A stretch of 64,000 nucleotides of DNA from Stenotrophomonas pavanii (lineage in GTDB: Bacteria > Pseudomonadota > Gammaproteobacteria > Xanthomonadales > Xanthomonadaceae): positions 248,001 to 312,000 of the forward strand of contig NZ_FNFQ01000003.1 of NCBI RefSeq assembly GCF_900101175.1, written 5' to 3'. Of this stretch, positions 57,358 to 64,000 are shown one piece after another. The stretch's first letter is position 1; every line of letters begins with the position of its first letter. A program made the position numbers and the translations under genes. The notes under the pieces are model-generated. The model ran no database searches and was not told where the DNA came from. It was given only the letters and a program-made list of their open reading frames with translations.

Positions 57358-57411
57358 GTTCAGATCGGTTGCGCAATATGGGCTCACCACCCACCCAAGC
57401 AGAGGTCTGAC

Positions 57412-57882
57412 ATGCGCATCAATCGAGTAATGGCCGGAGCCGTGGCCTCTGTGCTGGCGCTCGGCGCGGTGGCCCCCGCCTTCGCCGACAACGACCACCG
57501 TGACCGCCGCGAATGGCGGGAGGATCGCCGCGAGTGGCGCCAGGACCGCCGTGACTGGGAACGCGACCGCCGTGAGGCCCGGCGCGACTGGGAACGCGAC
57601 CGCCGCGACTGGCACCGCGACCACGACCGCTACTATCGCCCGGCACCGCCGCCGCCGCGCGTGGTCTACCGCCCGGCCTATGGCCCGGGCTACGGCTGGA
57701 AGGTCGGACACCGCTACCGTGATTACTACCGCGGCCCGATCTACGTGGTGAACGACTACCCGCGCTACCACCTGCGCCGCCCGCCTTACGGCCACCAGTG
57801 GATCCGCGATGACCGCGGCAACATGCTGCTGGTGGCCATCGCCAGCGGGATCATCGCCGACTACATCGTCAGCAGCCGCTGA
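57412..57882 (+). CDS. RcnB-like periplasmic protein
   Basis: 156 residues with signal peptide MRINRVMAGAVASVLALGAV...FADN and AGAGG upstream of the ATG. The middle (about 28-75) is a highly charged Arg/Asp/Glu/Trp-rich repeat with units such as DRREWRQDRRDWERD. The C-terminal half has the RcnB family fold marks: GYGWKVGHRYRDYYRGPIYV, YHLRRPPYGHQWIRDDRGNM and LLVAIASGIIADYI. RcnB in E. coli affects nickel/cobalt homeostasis; many xanthomonad homologs have unknown roles. Standalone, with a terminator about 65 bp after. Confidence 0.82.
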   Translation: MRINRVMAGAVASVLALGAVAPAFADNDHRDRREWREDRREWRQDRRDWERDRREARRDWERDRRDWHRDHDRYYRPAPPPPRVVYRPAYGPGYGWKVGHRYRDYYRGPIYVVNDYPRYHLRRPPYGHQWIRDDRGNMLLVAIASGIIADYIVSSR

Positions 57883-57890
57883 GGCACGAG

Positions 57891-57905
57891 GTAGGGTCGG
57901 ATCCC
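57891..57905 (+). repeat. Fragment of the GGGTCGGATCCC repeat family
   Basis: GTAGGGTCGGATCCC. The GGGTCGGATCCC core also forms part of the inverted repeat after glyA (62794-62806). The second arm is missing here, so this may be a degenerate copy. Confidence 0.4.
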
Positions 57906-57948
57906 ACGCGTTGGGAAAGGGCCCTGATCCTCTTGCAGTGGAAAAAGA

Positions 57949-57970
57949 AAGGGCGCCCGAGGGCGCCCTT
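57949..57970. terminator. Bidirectional terminator between the RcnB-like and autotransporter genes
   Basis: AAGGGCGCC and GGCGCCCTT form the stem with a short loop at about 57958-57961. Pyrimidine-rich CTTCTT follows on the plus strand and TTCTTTTT on the minus strand, so it can serve both convergent genes. Confidence 0.8.
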
Positions 57971-57995
57971 CTTCATTCAGCCGCCACCATCGCGG

Positions 57996-60900
57996 TCAGA
58001 ACGCGACTGACCAGTCCAGCTGCGCGCCGACATCGCGCTGGCCATCACCGCGGCGGGTCTGCACCTGCAGCGCCACGCGGCTGCGGTCGGTCGGGCTCAC
58101 TGCCACACCGAACTGGGCCAGGGCGCTGTGGCGGGCCAGCGGTGCACCGCTGATCGCAAAGCCCTGGGTACCTTCGACGAAGCGCGCATCGACCTGCGGC
58201 AGGCGATCACCGCCAGCCACCTGCCATCCCACGCGCGCGGTCAGCGCCGCACGGTCACGCTGGCCAGCGCTGATATCCCAGTCCGCGCGCAACGCGGCCA
58301 GGCCGGTGCGGTAGCGTGCGCTGCCACCGTTCCACTGCAGCGCGCTGTGACCACCGCGCTCCTGGCTACCGTCGCTTTCCACGCGTACCTGCGCCACTTC
58401 GAGTTCCGGTGTCAGCTGCAGGCGCGGGCCGCCGAAGGTCCAACCGGCACGCAGGAACGCGGTGGTGCCGGTGGCATCCTCGCGGGCCGACAGGTGTTCA
58501 TCCAGGCGGGTGCCAACCTGTGCGGTGCGGGTGCTGTCGGTGCGGTAATCGGCACGGCTGACACCTGCACGCAGGCTCAGGCCCTGCCAGCGGTACTGGC
58601 CGTACACGCCGTACTCGGTGCTGTCGGTTTCGGCGCGCCCTTCGCGGCGGGCCAGGCGGCTGACCAGGTGCTGCGAACCCGCGGCCACGCCCACTTCCAG
58701 CGTTTCACCCAGGCGCCAGCCGGCGCCAGCCATCACGCCATGTTGCGATGAACGCAGGCCAGCGTTGTCGGCACTGGCATCGGTACGGCGCTGGCCACCG
58801 CTGCCGCCGACCCACGCGTGCACGCCCGGGGCGATCTCTGCAGCCATCGTGGCACCGTCCAGGTGGCGGTCGATGCCCTCGTGCAGGAATCGGTTCTGCA
58901 GCAGCGCGCCACGATGCGCGGCATGGATTTCACCGGACAGGCTGTCGAAGGCCGGCACGACGTCGGCCACCGCCAGGCGCACCACCGCGTCATACACGGC
59001 GTTGCCATTGCCCAGCGCTTCCACCGCGCCGGCCACGGCCTTCTGGTTGGGATTTACCACCACATCGGGGAAGGCCAGTTCGATATCCGGCATGGCGATA
59101 TCGTTGCGGGCCAGGGTCAGGTAGACGTTGCTGGCGTCGTAGTCCAGCGTGGGTGTCAGGAAGGCCAGCGTGCTGCTTACGCCGGAGAAGGTGCCCTGCA
59201 CGCCCTGCGCCGCGCTCAGGATGGTGTAGCGGGTACGCGGCTGCCAGTCACCCTCGCTGGCGATGGCCACCGTATTGCCGCCCTGCAGGGTAGCGCCGCC
59301 GCCCACCTGCACGCGGTCGCCGGCGCCATCGGCGCCAAGGTCCACCAGATAGCGCGAGCCATTTTCCAGCAGCAGGTTGCCGGTCATCGACAGCGTGCCG
59401 TAGGTCGTGGCCGCCCCCGGTGCCAGCGTGGCGCCGCTACGGAGGATCACACTGCCCAGCTGGCCGTCGCCGCTCAGTTCGGTGCCGGTGGCCAGCTCGG
59501 TCAGGCCGCCGAGGCGGCCACGCACGTCCAAGGCGCCGGCGCGCACGCGGGTGGTGCCGGTGAAGCCGCTGCTGTCGCCCGACAGGCTCAGCAGGCCCGC
59601 ATCCAGCTTGACCACATCGCCGGCGCCGGACAGCACGTTGGCGAACAGGGTCTGGCCATTGCGCTGCAACTGCAGTGTCGCACCCGACGCCACATCCACC
59701 GCGCCACGGATGGCGCCATTGCCGGCCAGGACCAGGGTGCCCTGCTCGATGCGGGTGCCGCCACCGTAGGTGTTGTTGGCATACGTGGTCAGCGTACCGC
59801 TGCCGGTCTTGCGCAGTCCGCCGGTACCGGTCAGGCGGCCGCTGAACATCGCATCGACCTGGTCGGTATCCAGCGTAGCGGTGCCATCCAGCGCCATTTC
59901 AACAGCGGTGGTGAAGGCCTTGCGGGTCAGGTGCAGCGTGCCATCGGCAATGAGCACGTTGGCGGTGCCTGCGCCCTGGTAGATCTGGCCACCGGCCAGG
60001 GTCAGCGTGCCCTGCGCGCCGATGGCCAGTGAACCCCGGCTGCCGTTGGCGCCGCCCAGGCCCAGCACGTCATTGACCGTCAGAGCGCCACCGTCATGGA
60101 TGGAAACGCTGCCGGTGCCCAGATTGCCGATGGTCAGGCGGCCCACGCTGGCCGAGCTGCCGGCGCCGGCCACGCGGAAACTGCCATCGCCCAGCGCATT
60201 CTCACCCACGCCCACGTCGCCCGCGGTCAGGGCGGCGCCGTCAAGGACATCCAGTTCGGCCACCGCGTTCTGGCCCACGGCGATGAAGCCGGCCGTGGCG
60301 GTGGTGCCCGCGCCGGTCAGTACCAGCACGCCATCGGGCACGCCTGCGGTGTGCCGTTGCTGGCCCAGCTGCGTGCTGCCCTGCACGGTCAGCGTGGCGC
60401 CGTCGGCCACGGTCATCCTGCCAGTGCCGGACACGCCGATCAGCAGGTCGCTGGTGTTCAACCAGCTGGCACCCTTGCCTGTCACCGTGGCTTCGCCACG
60501 GGCCACGCTGCTGTAGCTGCCCAGGCGCGCGACACCGGTCTCGAAGGTGCCACCGGCACGCACGTTCACGGTGCCGGTGCCTTGCGCACCCACATGGATC
60601 TGGTTGGTGGCGAAGCGCGAATCCTTGTCGGACACGGTCAGGACGCCGCTGCTGCCCAGTTCCGAGGCAACCCACGTGCCCTGGGCATTGATCACCTGGC
60701 CGCCATCGAGCACGTCCAGGTAGCCCCTGCCTTCATGGCCGACACCGATGCTGTTGTTGCCGATCCACCGCGAACCGGCGCCGGTCACCGTGACCTTGCC
60801 GGTCGAGCCGGGCAGCGTGGCGATGAAGATGGCGGTGCTTTCCAGCACGCCGCCATTCTGGATGGACAGCTCGCCGCTGCCGGCGTGGCCGATGTCCACG

Positions 60901-61199
60901 CGCCAAGAGTCGGCGCGGATGCCGTCGACGACAACCGGTGTCATGCTGTCGATGTAGGCATGGTTTTCAACGGTCAGGTTCGGATCGCCATTGCTCCATG
61001 CGCCCGGTGCGTACCAGCGGCCATCGAGCAGGTTCGGGTCGCGCACGGTGACCGTGGCCGCGGCCGCCGTCATCGGGCCGCCCATGGCCAGGCCGATCGC
61101 CAGGACCAGCAGGTGCGTGGAAAGGGCGCGGCGGGGTGCTGCGGGCGTGCGACGTGGTGCCAGCATCATTGCCGGCGAAACTTGGTGCGAATGGGTCAC
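57996..61199 (-). CDS. Classical autotransporter (type Va) with beta-helical passenger
   Basis: 1,067 residues. The start is GTG at 61199 with AGGGGAA about 10 nt upstream; an ATG about 10 codons later is the alternative. The long signal sequence ends near GGPMTAAAA (about residue 48). The passenger (about 50-720) is built of Gly/Asn-rich beta-helix turns (GHAGSGELSIQNGGVLES, GVGHEGRGYLDVLDGG) and autotransporter-associated strand repeats (GGTRIEQGTLVLAGNGAIRG, GATLAPG). The barrel (about 790-1,067) contains HAWVGGSGGQRRTDASADN and ends LDWSVAF with a terminal Phe, as expected for BAM recognition. No protease or esterase motif is visible, so adhesion or aggregation is likelier. Confidence 0.93.
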   Translation of the reverse strand: MTHSHQVSPAMMLAPRRTPAAPRRALSTHLLVLAIGLAMGGPMTAAAATVTVRDPNLLDGRWYAPGAWSNGDPNLTVENHAYIDSMTPVVVDGIRADSWRVDIGHAGSGELSIQNGGVLESTAIFIATLPGSTGKVTVTGAGSRWIGNNSIGVGHEGRGYLDVLDGGQVINAQGTWVASELGSSGVLTVSDKDSRFATNQIHVGAQGTGTVNVRAGGTFETGVARLGSYSSVARGEATVTGKGASWLNTSDLLIGVSGTGRMTVADGATLTVQGSTQLGQQRHTAGVPDGVLVLTGAGTTATAGFIAVGQNAVAELDVLDGAALTAGDVGVGENALGDGSFRVAGAGSSASVGRLTIGNLGTGSVSIHDGGALTVNDVLGLGGANGSRGSLAIGAQGTLTLAGGQIYQGAGTANVLIADGTLHLTRKAFTTAVEMALDGTATLDTDQVDAMFSGRLTGTGGLRKTGSGTLTTYANNTYGGGTRIEQGTLVLAGNGAIRGAVDVASGATLQLQRNGQTLFANVLSGAGDVVKLDAGLLSLSGDSSGFTGTTRVRAGALDVRGRLGGLTELATGTELSGDGQLGSVILRSGATLAPGAATTYGTLSMTGNLLLENGSRYLVDLGADGAGDRVQVGGGATLQGGNTVAIASEGDWQPRTRYTILSAAQGVQGTFSGVSSTLAFLTPTLDYDASNVYLTLARNDIAMPDIELAFPDVVVNPNQKAVAGAVEALGNGNAVYDAVVRLAVADVVPAFDSLSGEIHAAHRGALLQNRFLHEGIDRHLDGATMAAEIAPGVHAWVGGSGGQRRTDASADNAGLRSSQHGVMAGAGWRLGETLEVGVAAGSQHLVSRLARREGRAETDSTEYGVYGQYRWQGLSLRAGVSRADYRTDSTRTAQVGTRLDEHLSAREDATGTTAFLRAGWTFGGPRLQLTPELEVAQVRVESDGSQERGGHSALQWNGGSARYRTGLAALRADWDISAGQRDRAALTARVGWQVAGGDRLPQVDARFVEGTQGFAISGAPLARHSALAQFGVAVSPTDRSRVALQVQTRRGDGQRDVGAQLDWSVAF

Positions 61200-61436
61200 G
61201 CGGATTTTCCCCTGTATGGACAGGGCGTATCGGCCGCGGAGTGCAGGACTTTAAGGTTTGTGAAAGCTGGTAATTCGGTTTTGCAAGGAAGGAGGTCACA
61301 CTTCCGGCGGAAATTGCCGATGGGCGAGGCCTGTGCAGGGCGCTGCGGACGGCACACGCAGGCATGCCAGCACATCATGCCACAGCGTGTTGCCCAAGCC
61401 CCTTCCGCTGCGGTCGCCCGGGCCCGCCAGCCCGCT

Positions 61437-61442
61437 TACAAT
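61437..61442 (+). promoter_or_regulatory. Candidate -10 element for glyA (TACAAT)
   Basis: TACAAT followed by CGCAGGCC, 38 bp before the glyA ATG; identical over 14 bases to the sequence upstream of lptF. The rest of 61200-61480 holds no gene I can support. Confidence 0.5.
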
Positions 61443-61480
61443 CGCAGGCCCTGCTGTTCCCTCCCTGCCTGGAGTAACCG

Positions 61481-62734
61481 ATGTTCCCGCGTGACGTCCG
61501 CATCGAAACCTACGATCCCGAACTGGCCAAGGCCATCGCCGCCGAAACCCAGCGCCAGGAAGACCATGTCGAGCTGATCGCCAGCGAGAACTACACCAGC
61601 CCGGCGGTGATGGAAGCGCAGGGCAGCCAGCTGACCAACAAGTACGCCGAAGGCTACCCGGGCAAGCGCTACTACGGTGGCTGCGAATACGTGGACATCG
61701 CCGAGCAGCTGGCGATCGACCGCCTGAAGCAGCTGTTCGGCGCCGACTACGCCAACGTGCAGCCGCACAGCGGCTCGCAGGCCAACCAGGCCGTGTACTT
61801 CGCCCTGCTGCAGCCGGGCGACACCATCCTCGGCATGAGCCTGGCCCACGGCGGCCACCTCACCCACGGTGCCAAGGTCAATGCGTCGGGCAAGCTGTTC
61901 AACGCCGTGCAGTACGGCGTCAACGACCAGGGCCTGATCGACTACGACGAAGTCGAGCGCCTGGCCCTGGAACACAAGCCGAAGATGGTCGTCGCCGGCT
62001 TCTCGGCGTACTCGCAGGTGATCGACTGGGCGCGCTTCCGTGCCATCGCCGACAAGGTCGGTGCCTACCTGTTCGTCGACATGGCCCATGTCGCCGGCCT
62101 GGTCGCCGCTGGCGTCTACCCCAGCCCGCTGGACCACGCCCACGTGGTCACCTCCACCACCCACAAGACCCTGCGCGGCCCGCGCGGCGGCATCATCATC
62201 GCCAAGGGCGCCGACGAAGACCTGGTCAAGAAGCTGCAGTCGATCGTATTCCCGGGCATCCAGGGCGGTCCGCTGATGCACGTCATCGCCGGCAAGGCCG
62301 TGGCCTTCAAGGAAGCGCTGGAGCCGGGCTTCAAGGCCTACCAGCAGCAGGTGGTGAAGAACGCCCAGGCGATGGCCAGCACGCTGATCGCGCGCGGCTA
62401 CAAGATCGTTTCCGGTGGCACCCAGAACCACCTGATGCTGGTCGACATGATCGGCAAGGACGTGTCCGGCAAGGACGCGGAAGCCGCGCTGGGCAAGGCC
62501 CACATCACCGTCAACAAGAACTCGGTGCCGAACGACCCGCGTTCGCCGTTCGTGACCTCGGGCCTGCGCCTGGGCACCCCGGCGGTGACCACCCGCGGCT
62601 ACGTCGAACAGGACTGTGTGGACCTGGCCAACTGGATCGCCGACGTGCTCGATGCGCCGAACGATGACGCCGTCATCGCCCGCGTGCGCGACGCCGTCAG
62701 CGCGCAGTGCCGTAAGTACCCGGTCTACGGCTGA
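61481..62734 (+). CDS. glyA: Serine hydroxymethyltransferase
   Basis: 417 residues starting [20 protein letters not shown], with TGGAG upstream. PLP enzyme converting serine and THF to glycine and methylene-THF. Signature [20 protein letters not shown] holds the PLP lysine. Other marks: [51 protein letters not shown] and [14 protein letters not shown]. Length equals E. coli GlyA. Here it is followed by repeats and small membrane genes. Confidence 0.97.
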   Translation: MFPRDVRIETYDPELAKAIAAETQRQEDHVELIASENYTSPAVMEAQGSQLTNKYAEGYPGKRYYGGCEYVDIAEQLAIDRLKQLFGADYANVQPHSGSQANQAVYFALLQPGDTILGMSLAHGGHLTHGAKVNASGKLFNAVQYGVNDQGLIDYDEVERLALEHKPKMVVAGFSAYSQVIDWARFRAIADKVGAYLFVDMAHVAGLVAAGVYPSPLDHAHVVTSTTHKTLRGPRGGIIIAKGADEDLVKKLQSIVFPGIQGGPLMHVIAGKAVAFKEALEPGFKAYQQQVVKNAQAMASTLIARGYKIVSGGTQNHLMLVDMIGKDVSGKDAEAALGKAHITVNKNSVPNDPRSPFVTSGLRLGTPAVTTRGYVEQDCVDLANWIADVLDAPNDDAVIARVRDAVSAQCRKYPVYG

Positions 62735-62743
62735 TCGGGGCAG

Positions 62744-62832
62744 GGATCAGAGCCCTTTCCTGGCGGAAAGGGATCCGACCCCGCCACGACGCAGGGGTCG
62801 GATCCCCTCCCGCACGGAAGGGCTCTGACCCC
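62744..62832. repeat. Nested inverted repeat downstream of glyA
   Basis: The inner arms GGGATCCGACCCC (62770-62782) and their complement (62794-62806) are perfect. The outer arms at 62744-62760 and 62816-62832 are near-complementary with one bulge (AGAGCCCTT / AAGGGCTCT core). The cruciform-like unit fills the gap between glyA and the membrane-protein genes. Confidence 0.75.
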
Positions 62833-62851
62833 GTCACCGGGAACCCCGCGC

Positions 62852-63325
62852 ATGGATGAGCGCCGCCTCAAGTACCTGTACATCGCGCTGGCGGTGCTGT
62901 TCGGCCTGCCCAGCCTGTTCTTCGGCGGTGCCGGCGCCTGCATCGCCGTGGTCATGGGCGTGATCGGGCTCGTCTCGCTGGACGCGGACAAACTGTGGTT
63001 TGCCGCCGGCATGTTCGCGTGGGGATCGTGCGCGATCGCCGGCCTCGTGGCCTGGGTCGCACTCAGCATCGTCTGGCTGCGCGATGGCGCGCGCGGGCTG
63101 CACAGGGCATCACGCCGCTGGTGGCTGCTGCTGGGCCTGGGCGTGCTGGCAGGCCTGCCCTTGCTGGCGATGGCGCTGTACTACTTCGCCGAGCTGGGTT
63201 CGTCCGTGCTCAGCGGGCTGTTCGCCGGGCCGTCCCTGCTGGTGCCCACCGGTATGTTGATCCTGCTGCGGCTGCGTGCTGACGCCCTGCGCGAGCCATC
63301 CGGCCTGGCACGGTCAAAGGAGTAG
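62852..63325 (+). CDS. Small integral membrane protein, paralog 1 of 3
   Basis: 157 residues starting MDERRLKYLYIALAVLFGLP. Four predicted transmembrane helices: about 8-35, 45-70, 90-110 and 115-140. No enzymatic motif is visible and I do not recognise the family. The next two genes begin with the same MDER start, a LYxxLAVxFGLPS-like first helix and a Gly/Ala-rich second part, so this is a tandem duplication. Function unknown. Confidence 0.72.
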   Translation: MDERRLKYLYIALAVLFGLPSLFFGGAGACIAVVMGVIGLVSLDADKLWFAAGMFAWGSCAIAGLVAWVALSIVWLRDGARGLHRASRRWWLLLGLGVLAGLPLLAMALYYFAELGSSVLSGLFAGPSLLVPTGMLILLRLRADALREPSGLARSKE

Positions 63326-63331
63326 GCCCGC

Positions 63332-63787
63332 GTGGATGAGCGCCGCGCCCGGTATCTGTATGCCGTCCTGGCGGTGGTCTTCGGCCTGCCCAGCCTGGTG
63401 GCGGGTGGTGCCGCGGCGACGATGCTGCTGCTGACGGGGCTGGGCCAGTTCGGCCATGGCACGCTGGCCGCGGTGACCCTGATGCCGCTGTGGGGCCTGG
63501 CCGGCATTGCCGGCTGCCTGGCCTGGTTGTGGCTCAGCGCCGGGTATCTGCTGCAGGGACGTGCCGGGCTGCAGGTGCATCGCCTCTGGTGGTGGATGCT
63601 GCTGGCCGGCAGTCTTGCCGCCGTGCCCCTGCTGGGGCTGGCGCTGTGGTGGAGCATCACCGTCCACGCCGAAGGCATCGCCCTGTTGCTGCTGGGCCCG
63701 TCGATGCTGGTACCGGCCGCGGGGTTGGTGTGGATCAAACGCCGCGGCCGGACACAGCCCATCGAAGGAAACGGAACGCATGGATGA
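63332..63787 (+). CDS. Small integral membrane protein, paralog 2 of 3
   Basis: 151 residues, GTG start (MDERRARYLYAVLAVVFGLP) with AAAGGAG upstream in the end of the previous gene. Four helices as in paralog 1; shared first-helix pattern LYAVLAVVFGLPSLVAGG and shared LLLGPSMLVPAAGLVWIKRR near the C-terminus (compare LFAGPSLLVPTGMLILLRLR in paralog 1). Begins 6 bp after paralog 1. Function unknown. Confidence 0.7.
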   Translation: MDERRARYLYAVLAVVFGLPSLVAGGAAATMLLLTGLGQFGHGTLAAVTLMPLWGLAGIAGCLAWLWLSAGYLLQGRAGLQVHRLWWWMLLAGSLAAVPLLGLALWWSITVHAEGIALLLLGPSMLVPAAGLVWIKRRGRTQPIEGNGTHG

Positions 63788-64000
63788 GCGTCATCACAAA
63801 CGCTGGATGGCCATTGCCGGCCTGCTGGTGGGCCTGCCCGCCGTGGCGGCAGGCGGCACGGGGGCCGTGCTGGGGCTGATGGTCGTCTGGGAGGGCAAGT
63901 ACCTGACGGGCGACGAGTACACGTTGTTGCTGCTGTGGTCGTCGGCCGGCCTCATCGGCCTGCTGTCATGGTTGTGGCTGAGCGGCCTGTTCCTGTGGCG
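63780..64000 (+). CDS. Small integral membrane protein, paralog 3 of 3 (truncated by window end)
   Basis: Starts with the ATG at 63780, overlapping paralog 2 by 8 bp, with GAAGGAAACGGA upstream. The visible 73 residues, MDERHHKRWMAIAGLLVGLP onwards, repeat the MDER start and the two first helices. It is too short for the main open-frame search but well supported by spacing and similarity. The gene runs past the window. Confidence 0.68.
   Translation, partial: MDERHHKRWMAIAGLLVGLPAVAAGGTGAVLGLMVVWEGKYLTGDEYTLLLLWSSAGLIGLLSWLWLSGLFLW

Overview
The window is high-GC, gene-dense gammaproteobacterial chromosome. Gene content and order point to Xanthomonadaceae, most likely the Stenotrophomonas maltophilia complex. 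The signs are an Smf-1-type chaperone/usher fimbrial cluster, an Xps-type type II secretion operon ordered E-F-G-H-I-J-K-L-M-N-D with a subtilisin-like protease directly upstream, a NagR-like operator before a chitinase gene, and many short palindromes carrying a terminal GTAG tetranucleotide (SMAG-type REP elements). Gene names are assigned from recognised protein motifs and synteny; no database search was possible.

Layout. 1-2.4 kb: valS (cut by the window edge), holC and pepA on the minus strand. 2.5-7.2 kb: lptF-lptG, a divergent RDD membrane protein, xerD and dsbC. 7.2-9.3 kb: a modular GH18 chitinase on the minus strand with a LacI-family-type operator upstream. 9.3-10.1 kb: a repeat-rich intergenic region with two copies of a long hairpin element. 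10.2-14.0 kb: purL. 14.5-22.0 kb: a 2,510-residue trimeric autotransporter adhesin. 22.2-34.9 kb: a secreted serine protease followed by the complete Xps (GspE-N plus D) type II secretion operon. 34.9-35.4 kb: a second repeat island. 35.4-38.4 kb: two GT2-like glycosyltransferases and pncB. 38.4-44.3 kb: an orphan pilin-like gene diverging from the smf fimbrial operon (pilin, chaperone, usher, tip adhesin). 44.5-53.9 kb: wecB, a BcsB-like gene, nfrB and nfrA, with a convergent DUF4434-type lipoprotein gene. 54-57.2 kb: an AzgA-type purine permease and ettA. 57.4-61.2 kb: an RcnB-like protein and a classical autotransporter. 61.5-64 kb: glyA, then three tandem paralogous small membrane proteins, the last cut by the window end.

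The window is mainly about the cell surface and secretion. It holds LPS export (LptFG), two kinds of autotransporter, fimbriae, a type II system with a probable substrate next to it, and a putative secreted polysaccharide pathway. In that pathway WecB would supply UDP-ManNAc, NfrB (processive GT2 plus MshEN-like c-di-GMP sensor) would polymerise it, a BcsB-like protein would act in the periplasm, and NfrA (TPR plus outer-membrane domain) would export it.

The two most notable items are that nfr/bcsB-like locus, which resembles a cellulose synthase system rebuilt around a phage N4-receptor-type synthase, and a family of ~104-bp elements with perfect 25-26-bp arms of different sequence around a constant 52-nt core. 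The core itself carries compensating inner stems.
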